Assembly: GCA_027563935.2 (NCBI GenBank)
Contig: CM050446.2
Location: 110,216,499-110,280,498 of the forward strand
DNA length: 64,000 nt
Reading direction: 5' to 3'
Source: Costus lasius
Lineage: Eukaryota > Streptophyta > Magnoliopsida > Zingiberales > Costaceae
Position numbers and translations under genes: made by a program. Under the pieces are notes generated by a model that worked only from the letters and a program-made list of their open reading frames with translations, was not told the DNA's origin and searched no databases. Numbering within the stretch: position 1 is the stretch's first letter; each line of letters starts with the position of its first letter. Below, piece by piece: positions 56,540 through 64,000 of this stretch.

Positions 56540-57947
56540 AATACATCGGACTTAAAGTTTTGCTTGTCCTCAAGCAATTGAATTGTCTAGAATACAATGA
56601 TGACATGGAATAAGGAATCTCAAAGTAGCTTAAGTAGGTCTAATGGGATTAATGGTTAAACACAATAATTCTTCAGGTTATAATGCAGTCTAGAAAGCAA
56701 ATTAAACCAATTATCTTGAATACAATCTATAGAACATGCAAAGTTACATAACCAAAAACCTCTACAATGCATCTCACACACATGATATGATTGATCAAGC
56801 TTTCAGAAAGAATAACACTGTGTACTAAGTCATGAGAGAATAACATCAGTACCACATAGTCCCTATGTGGTGCCTCCTTTTTTTTTAGAGAACAAACAGT
56901 GCCAAGCGCCAAGCTTTGCTTCGGTACCACTGTTATTATTGAAAACCATGGGGTTAGTGCCAAGTATGATGAACAAGGAACTTAGGTACCACTAACCCTT
57001 TTTTTTTATTGAGATGTTATGAACAGTGCCAAGTGGAAGTACAAAGTGCTATGTACAAGAACACTTCGGTACCACCATTATTATTTCTAACCCCCATGAC
57101 AAAGTGCACAAATAAAGTAGAGATAGAAACTAGATACAATCACGTTCTACCCATGAGATGCATATCAAGACTAAGGTGAAGTAACAAGCATACTCTTCAA
57201 GATTCTACCAATAATGAATCGGGTTAATTACATCAATCAACTACAGTAAACCAAAGAATCATATGTGAAAACCATAACCATTATAGACCATTGGCAGATA
57301 AAAGTCAAGATTCCTATCCCAAGCAATCAAGTAGGCATAGAACAATGCAATACTAAAAGACAAAGCAAATATCATGAATGAAAAGAGTGGGGTTGGGTAA
57401 GACACTATAGATGTTGATACAACTAAGAAAACTAAAACATACAACTAAGAATGTAATAAACTAAAAGCAGACAGATGAAAACTAATAACTAAAATAAACT
57501 ACTGGAAAAACAAAAAGCTGACCAAGTGATGGGTGAAACCAAAGAAGCTCATCCCCAACGTCAACGCAGTCGCTCCTGAAGCTGATGTACAGAGTCTAAA
57601 ATAGAAGATTGGACTTGTCCCTGACGTCCAACCTCGGCCTCAAGGTCTCGGATCTCTGCTAATGCGTCAATAACGGTGTGCTGGGTGTAGAAAATGTTAC
57701 AAGACATTCACGGCCGTGCATGGATATACGGGTGTGACCGTGAATGGCTCGCAAGTACCTGAAAAAGTTTAGAAAAATTTTCATCAGCTGGGTACAACCT
57801 AAAAAGCATGGATTATGAAAGAAAATTTGATAAACTACAAAGACTTAACGACAAAATAAATAAGAAACTAGAAATCTAAATAAGAGGTTGGGTTGCCTCC
57901 CAACAAGCGCTTCTTTAAGGTCACTAGCTTGACCAATGTCTAAATAA
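56540..57947 (-). other. Athila-type 3' non-coding interior
   Basis: No RT or integrase motif was found on either strand. A short minus-strand stretch near 57560-57670 could encode a heptad-like helix, but stops surround it. GTGCCAAG / GGTACCAC words recur at 56840-57080. Confidence 0.5.
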
Positions 57948-60540
57948 TCATGGTGGTCTTGGTGGAGCAGAGCCAAAATAAAGGGTGTGTAGTCTCCATT
58001 TTCTTCGTCGCCTGCAAATTGTATCTACTAAAATGAATATCAAATACAATAATATAATTATTATTGTTCTTAAATCATATGGAACAAGAAGATAGTTAAA
58101 CTCTAAAGTTCTCTCAACGTCCTTCAATTCCTTGTCTTCAAGCGCTCCATGTAGCACTCTCTTAGGGTCAACTCCCAGACCATCATCTATCAATGTCAAA
58201 TAAGCTAACTCCTTCTCTTCATTTGGACTGGCCAAGTCATCAAGCTCTCCTTCGAAATGTCCCTTCTTGCCTCTTGATGATCTTGCACTTTCTTCCACCC
58301 CCTCAATGCTGTAGCAGGAACCTGAAAAAGATGATTTCTCATTATCAGTAGACAGGTCAAATTCTAGGATGTTCTCACTAATGTTCAATGACAGCTTTCC
58401 ATGTTTGACATCTATTACAGCTCCAGCTGTAGCGAGGAATGGTGGGAATTCTCCATCATATCTAAAACCACGAAGTCCACTGGAATGAAGAATTCCCTGA
58501 CCTTAATGGGCACATCCTCTACAATTCCCACTAGATGATGTGTAGAGCTGTTAGCTAGCTGAAGAACTTTAGATGTTGGTTTCAGATCCCCCAAGTCTAA
58601 CTTCTTAAAGATAGAGAGCGGCATGATACTGACACTGGCCCCTAAGTCCAAGAGTGCTCTTTCAAATGAGATGTTGCCAATTCTGCATGAGATGGAAAAA
58701 CTACCAGGATCTTCAAGTTTAGGAGGCAGCTGATTCTGAATGATTGCAGTATATTCTCCTGTCAATGCCACCATTTCATGTTCCTCTATTTTCCTTTTAT
58801 TGATCAGAATGTCCTTAAGGAACTTGGCATAAGTGGGCATCTAAGAAATTGCCTCTGTGAAAGGAATATTGAGGTGGAGCTTCTTCAATACCTCCAAAAA
58901 TTTTCCAAACTGCCAATCCAATTTAGCCTTAGCTAGACGCTGAGGAAAAGGGATGGGCGGTTTGTATGGCGGAGGTGCAATGTAGACATGCTCCTTTTGT
59001 GCATTGGAGTTTTGCTGCTCTAGCTCTGGGTCGACCGGTGAGTTCTCTTCAAGTGAAAGTCCTTCGGGTGAAGCTTGCACTGTTCTTTCCTTAGGTTCAG
59101 ACATTTTAGACTCTTCTAATTGGATTCTGCTTCTCGTCATGATCGCATTACAGTGCTCGATGGGGTAGACTTTTTCTTGAGATATCGAGAATGCATCAAC
59201 CATTGAGTGAGTTGAGTAAGTCGATCATCAATGTCTTTATAATGAGTGGACATGGAGTCTACTTTTGAGTTTAGCTGGCACATCTGCTCACTTATAGCAT
59301 CAGTCTGCTTCATCTGACTTGCCATGAAACTCTCTAGCATCGACTCTAATCTCGACCTGTGAGGTGGGTCTGGTTGTCTTTGATTGGCAAATGGAGGTTG
59401 CATTTCGGGAGGAGGCCTGAAAGTAGAAAAAGAGTTTGGATTAGAAAAATTTTCATGAGGGACTTGGCCTTGGTTAAGGCTGTAGGAGAAATTCAGGTTA
59501 TTCCTCCATCCCGAATTATATGCGCTCGAGTATGGGTCGTTCTGGTCCCTATAATTTCCAATAGCATTAAATTGATCTGAATGAGTGTTCAGGATATAGC
59601 AATCATTAGCAGAATGGCCTGTTACTCCACAAACTTCACAAGTGACAGAGTTAGAGGTAGATACATTCATAGAATCAAGTTTATGTGACAATGAATCTAC
59701 CTTAGCCACTAGTGAATTCAACATATCCAAATCATACTTACTTGAGCCTCTTACATGTTAGCTTCTTTCTCCCGACCATTGGTAGTGATTGAGTGCCATG
59801 TCCTCAATCAAGTTCATAGCCTCATCGACATTCTTGTTCATTAGTACCTCACCAGCAGTAGCATCTACAGAAAGTCTAGTCTAGTAAAGCAAACCACCAT
59901 AAAATATATGAATAAGTACCCATTTCTGTAGACCATGGTGTGGGCACATCTTCAGTAATTCCTTGAACCGGTCTCATGCTTCATAAAGGGACTCTCCTTC
60001 TCGTTGGGCAAAGTTAGTGATTTGATTTCTGAGTTGGGCGGTCTTACTCGGCAGGAAATATTTTGACAAGAAGGCTTGAGATAGTTGGTCCCACGTCGTG
60101 ATAGAGGCTTGCGGTAAAGATTGTAACCACGCCCTATCTCGATCCCTGAGAGAAAAAGGGAAAAGTCTAAGTTTGATAGCATCATGGTGAGCATCATTAA
60201 TCTTTAAAGTGTCGCGGCATTCTAAAAAGATAGATAAATGAAGGTTAGGATTGTCAGTGGCTACTCCACTGAATTGATTCTGTTGTACCATCTGTACAAG
60301 GGACGGCTTGATCTCGAAGTTGTTAGCTTCGATAGCTGGTCGCGATATGCTCGAGTGCACACTAGAGATGGCGGGTGCTGCAAAGTCCTTCAAAGAGCGA
60401 TTGGCTTCCATCGTTTGAGCGTCAGAAAATTGTCCTTCAAACTTAAGTCTTTTCAAATTTCTTCTGACTTGGAGGAAAGTCCGCTCTATCTCCGGGTCTT
60501 CAGGTACAAGTTCCCCTGTTCTGACAGTATTCCTGGGCAT
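57948..60540 (-). pseudogene. Athila-type gag and protease, interrupted
   Basis: ATG at 60540 (MPRNTVRTGELVPEDPE). gag core: HHDAIKLRLFPFSL, RAWLQSLPQASITTWDQL, AFLSKYF. A stop lies near 59974, and the frame continues in other registers to the knuckle CEVCGVTGHSANDC (about 59640) and a Pro/Gln-rich linker. The protease is at about 58415-58840 with LLDLGASVSIMPLSIF, where DLGAS replaces the usual DTGAS as in Athila/Tat elements. A further frame (57948-58388) carries the post-protease segment LNISENILEFDLS and then ends. Several stops and frameshifts; inactive. Confidence 0.85.
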
Positions 60541-60717
60541 AAACAAGTACCATGAACAAAAGAGATTAGTAGCACCGCACCAAAGAAAAATTACAACTAA
60601 AAATAAAAGCAAAGAAATAGAATTAAGAACAAAATGAAATCTAACTAAACCTAATCTATCAATCTTCTGATTGTGTTAATATTGGCAACCTAGTCCCGGG
60701 CAATGGCGCCAAAAACT

Positions 60718-62125
60718 TGATAGGGCCTAGACGGCTACTACCGCAAGTGCACGGTCTATCGCGTAATAAAAAGATCGAACCCACAGGGACTAGGGTTAAG
60801 TACTAACAAATCAGTCAATCGAAAGCTAGGTTAATGATTAATGGGAAAATGGCTAATGTCCTAGAGCGAGTAGTTAAACTAAGGCAGATTAAGAACAAGC
60901 AGCGCAGAGAGCAAAGCAAACGGGGTTTTGAGATTATGAAAGAGATTCGGGGTTTTAGGTTTCACCACACTGAAGCATGCATAAATATTAGGGCTTGACA
61001 ATTTAAATAAAGTTTTATCTAAGTTCTCAAGGTAACCTTTCCTAGGGTATAGACGCGCTCCCTCTCAGGACACGGTCCGGTATCCGTCTTAACCCAAGTC
61101 TCCTACTCTCGTGGCTTACTAGGGTTAAGGCGGATCCAATGAGATCTGTGAAAGATTAGGGTTCCTCGAGTGATTTCGAGTGCTCTTGCAACACGAAATC
61201 ACCAGTCCAGTCTAGGGCTTCCGATGGTCAAGGTTCACCTCTCAGTCCTTCCCTCGACATCTAAAGCATGCATACATATAGCCAGTATGTAAACAAGAAT
61301 TAAAACATCCTAAACATGGATAAGAACAAAGATAAATAGAGGAATATATAGATCAAGTCATATTATCAAGCATTCTTACAGTGGGCTACGCCCAAACCCC
61401 AAAAATAAGGTTTACGCTATGGTATACATCGTTAAATACATAGAATCTCTCATGAAAATCGAATCAAACCAAAGGGAATGGTGGATCCTTGATTGAAGAC
61501 GGCTCAGCGTGATCCTCCACGTCGGAATGAAGAGAGAAACCCGCCGGAACAGTGTCGCCGATCAGAAAATCACCCCAAAACCCTAAGTTGTCACCCTTTT
61601 GCCTCGTTATCCTTCGTTGCTTGACCAAATCCGATGATTTCAGTCCCAAAACGTTCGTGGCTAAGTTGGGAAGGTCTCCCTAAAATTTCGTCCAATTCCG
61701 AGCCCAGAATAGAAAGTTACGGGCAAAATACCGAGTGCCTGTTAAGCTGTACGCGTTACGATACACGGCCGTGCATGGATGCACGACCATGCCCGTGTAC
61801 GGCTCGGTTAAGTAAATTCTGATGACTTTTGATGCACGGTCGTGCATGGATGCACACCCATGGCCATGCACTCTGTAGAGGACTTCGATTGAGCTGAAAT
61901 TTGGCGTGTAGCTCCATCTCATCATGGGAAATCGTCTCATACCTTCAGATTCTCCAAATTCCATTGATTTTGAGGTCAAATACCTGCATTTCATTAAAAC
62001 AGAGGAAAAGTGAAGGTTCTGAAGAATATGAAGCATTTGAGTAAATAAATGAGATGAAACATGCATTATGCTCTAAAATAAGAATGAAATTGAGTCACGA
62101 AATATCATATTTTTACATGTCATCA
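60718..62125 (-). repeat. Athila-type 5' LTR (right copy)
   Basis: 1408 bp. The first 220 bp differ from the left copy by about ten transitions plus the 20-bp indel. Confidence 0.92.
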
Positions 62126-62280
62126 ATGAGGGCGGGTGAAAATGCGTGATCATGTTGAAGGAAAATAACCTTCCTTTCCTTTTTGAATTCTTTCCTCTGC
62201 TTTCCATCCATCGAAGGAAACGAGGGAAAATACTACTTTCCCTTCCCTCCGCTGTGGAATCCGCCCTAGGAAACATAGTC

Positions 62281-62970
62281 TTAGAGCTAAGTGATTGCAA
62301 GTATAAGGATTGCCCAACATCATTGGAACGGGAAAAAATTCAAAATATTATAAAGATTTTGTCTATTTAATATTATATCACATGTGTTTTTTTTTTGGGA
62401 TGAAGTATCCAACTATAAATTTACTTTTTCCATCTATTTATAAGTTGCGCATAATATTGAAAGAACATATAAATAGTGAAGATGAGTATTTGAAGAAAAT
62501 GACTTTGTAAATGTTTGGAAATTTTAATAAGTATTGGTCATAACTCAGTTTGATCTTGGTCATAGCTGTGATACTAGATCTTTGATATAAAATTCAATTT
62601 GTTGGTTAGGCTTATAGGAAAATCTATGGGTACAACTCAAATGAGTTTAATGAGGTTCGAGATAATTTGTTCATGCTTTATAATGAATATCTTGAAAAAT
62701 ATTCACGTAGTTCATTAATATTGGCCAAAATGATTTTACTTCAACTACTTTGGGAGAAGACCATCAAATAAAGACAATGACTACTGTGTGTAATAAATTT
62801 ATTTTTGTAAAGTACTACTACTTAATGAATGTTTGTTTTTTTATAGATCAACAATTTTGTATGTCATGCAGGAATTTGATTTGCTTGAAAGTGAGTTTGG
62901 TCATGCTTCACTCAAATCACAGCTTGAACAAAACCTAGATAAGCCAAGGTTTGAAAGAAAGACATAGGCC
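62281..62970 (+). pseudogene. hAT transposase piece 4 (C-terminal part without dimerisation domain)
   Basis: Resumes with DCKYKDCPTSLEREKI, then TINLLFPSIYKLRIIL, FNEVRDNLFML and EFDLLESEFGHASLKSQL..KPRFERK. Stops occur near 62370, 62508 and 62590. Sequence after about 62970 changes character and the expected dimerisation block is not seen. Confidence 0.75.
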
Positions 62971-63890
62971 CAATTTGGTTCAGCTGGAACTTCTGGCTTT
63001 TGGCTGGTTTGACTAGAGCTGGTTTGGCTGGAGCTGGTTGGAAAAGTTGAGGCTGTTTGGGTAAAACAGCTAATCTATATAGCAGTTTAGAAATGTTGTA
63101 CTATATTGTTCGGTTCTATTAAGTAAAAAATTTATAAATACATATAAAATTTTATAAATTATAATAGATATAAACTTTTCTAATATAAAAGCAAATATAA
63201 ATTTTAAAAATATCTAATACAATAATAAATATTTTTTTGAGTTATTACTTGTGTGTTCTTCATCTTAGGTGACTAGTCTTAAAAAATTTTTTTGCAAGAG
63301 TTTCCTCTATATTTGTTTAGTATTTCATCCACTCTGGATTGTGCAGTTTAGAATAATCTTTTACCATTTGTAATTGATGTTAATTATCATACTTTGTGTC
63401 ATTTAGAGGGCATATGTATTTTTATCCAATTACTTTATGTCAACTCAAATTTATCAAACTAGACTCGTTAATTGCAACAAACACAAGGGACCAATAAAAA
63501 TAAAGCTAATAAACTCAAAATTATCAAATTATAGTTTAGCTATCAAGTTCATCAACAAACAGTATTGATAGCAAAATTATCAAATTATAGTTTAGTTATC
63601 AAATTGAACTTAAAAAGATCTAGATACTGCTAATTTTTTTGGAATGTGGTACAAAGAGTTAAAACATGAAACATGAAACAAAAAGGTAAAACAAGTCCAC
63701 TTGCAAAGAGAAGCATAGAGAAATATGAAACAGAGTTAATGGAGCACCAATTTTCATGAAACGATTTTTAGCTTTCTCTCAACAATTTTCAGCATCTTAC
63801 TAGAAGCATAAAGCGTTGCTAACCCTAACCATGATGGTTAATTAAGGGAATTGATCGGGAATATATAGGGAAATCAAGGAAAAAGGTGAG
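62971..63890. other. AT-rich end region, possible start of another TIR element
   Basis: GGCCCAATTTGGTTCAGC at about 62968 resembles the left end of a Harbinger or similar element, followed by GCTGGTTTGGCTGGAGCTGG words. No matching right end appears before the window stops. AAAATTATCAAATTATAGTT is directly repeated at about 63518 and 63574. No gene is seen. Confidence 0.35.
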
Positions 63891-63897
63891 ATCTTAC

Positions 63898-64000
63898 CGA
63901 GTAAATTGGGAGAGAGTAATCGCTGGATTAATGAAGAAATTCGTCAAAACATGGTCGAGAGGGAAATTGGCAACGGCGGCGCTTCAATCAAAGAGTAAGA
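63898..64000 (-). other. Possible first (5' UTR) exon of a minus-strand gene running off the right edge
   Basis: On the minus strand a GCCGCCGTTGCC-rich segment reads into a good donor, CTCG|GTAAGAT, at 63897. The base composition changes sharply here from the AT-rich flank. The short frame is closed by a stop, so it would be leader sequence. Weak, based on composition and one splice site. Confidence 0.25.

Larger units (their letters stand above)
55153..62125 (-). mobile_element. Athila/Tat-type Ty3/gypsy element, gag-protease only
   Basis: LTRs at 55153-56539 (1387 bp) and 60718-62125 (1408 bp), TGATAG..TCATCA, with a perfect ATGAG target duplication (55148-55152, 62126-62130). Coding is on the minus strand, so the right copy is the 5' LTR. 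Its neighbour at 60693-60711 is the primer site TGGCGCCATTGCCCGGGAC (minus strand), one change from the tRNA-Asp complement typical of Athila and Tat. The minus-strand CTTGAGGACAAGCAAAA near the left LTR is also typical. RT, RNase H and integrase are absent. Confidence 0.93.
54451..62280. mobile_element. Harbinger/Tourist-like element enclosing an Athila-type retroelement
   Basis: Termini GGCCATGTTTCCTA (54451) and CTAGGAAACATAGTC (ending 62280) are inverted repeats, with TTA duplicated on both sides (54448-54450, 62281-62283). This fits the PIF/Harbinger superfamily. Without the nested retroelement it is about 850 bp and non-coding. Its left arm (about 54720-55140) is a degenerate GC-rich repeat of GGCGACGGGAGGC-like words, and open frames there are spurious. 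It cuts the hAT frame between the VPNRWNST and CKYKDCPTS blocks. Confidence 0.8.
51061..62970 (+). pseudogene. hAT transposase gene (RICESLEEPER/DAYSLEEPER-like), broken by nested insertions
   Basis: hAT transposases are DDE-type enzymes with an N-terminal BED zinc finger. Pieces in order: 51061-51559 (BED finger IMWKYYEPME..CKCKKCG, ending LTFDLWTSIA), 53375-53401 (TDGYISLIA), 53955-54450 (TEHYIDKEWVLNKRLLSF, PPPHNGIAL, SIMLDNASANN, then VPNRWNSTYLMLESG), and 62281-62970 (CKYKDCPTSLE, YPTINLLFPSIYKL, FNEVRDNLFMLYNEYL, EFDLLESEFGHASLKSQL). The C-terminal dimerisation domain is not found. Stops and frame changes are scattered through the pieces. The order of insertion is inferred from nesting. 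Family name is from motif memory. Confidence 0.85.

Noticed and set aside
57560..57670. Possible coiled-coil peptide on the minus strand in the Athila interior
   Set aside because: Surrounded by stops, with no start and no family match.
1..64000. CRISPR array, rRNA/tRNA genes or a bacterial-type defence system
   Set aside because: No regular spacer-repeat pattern, no rRNA-like block and no full tRNA cloverleaf seen; the window is a eukaryotic plant locus.

Overview
This is nuclear DNA from a flowering plant. Two genes with plant-type spliced exons sit in AT-rich DNA, and one of them encodes a nuclear-encoded chloroplast NDH-complex subunit. The rest is layered plant transposable elements: Ty3/gypsy, Ty1/copia, LINE, hAT and Harbinger-like. 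A monocot is plausible but I cannot fix the species from the window. I see no rRNA or tRNA gene, CRISPR array or bacterial-type operon.

Left third (1-26.7 kb), the genic part. On the minus strand, 18508 down to 2669, lies a 13-exon (in-window) gene for a DEDDh 3'-5' exonuclease of the small-RNA-degrading-nuclease family, closest by recall to SDN5. All splice junctions are GT/AG, reading phase is kept throughout, and 535 codons are visible. The last short exon was not found and probably lies beyond the left edge. Head-to-head with it on the plus strand (20533-25694) is a six-exon gene for NdhO, subunit O of the chloroplast NAD(P)H dehydrogenase-like complex (159 aa, complete). A 1338-bp TRIM-type LTR element with perfect 5-bp target duplications sits between the two genes, ending about 140 bp before the NdhO start codon. 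Introns carry small non-autonomous elements, among them a dispersed family rich in GGTAC/CCAGTA words (about ten copies) and an hAT-type MITE.

Middle (26.7-49 kb), retroelements. A complete but decayed Ty3/gypsy chromovirus (26737-34701, Galadriel-like) has 1672-bp LTRs and CCTAA target duplications. Next come a CT-rich degenerate repeat holding a small inverted-repeat element with Pol III-like boxes, then a minus-strand LINE (about 35.77-48.95 kb). The LINE was split by two deletion-derivative copia elements: 36362-39305, with target duplication TGTTG and a long surviving gag-protease reading frame; and about 40.02-44.35 kb, with integrase and reverse transcriptase largely deleted.

Right (50-63 kb), a transposon nest. 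An hAT transposase gene (plus strand, pieces from 51061 to about 62970) is broken by an inverted copia LTR that itself holds a 1.4-kb solo LTR, by an hAT-type MITE, and by a Harbinger-like element with TTA target duplications. The Harbinger-like element in turn holds a 7-kb Athila/Tat-type gypsy element (ATGAG target duplications, tRNA-Asp primer site) that keeps only gag and protease. The last 1 kb is AT-rich and may end in the first exon of another minus-strand gene.

No new multi-gene system was found. The points most worth a second look are the TRIM in the SDN5/NdhO promoter, the inverted LTR pair in the hAT gene, the copia relic with an open 486-codon frame, the Pol III-box element, and the GGTAC repeat family.
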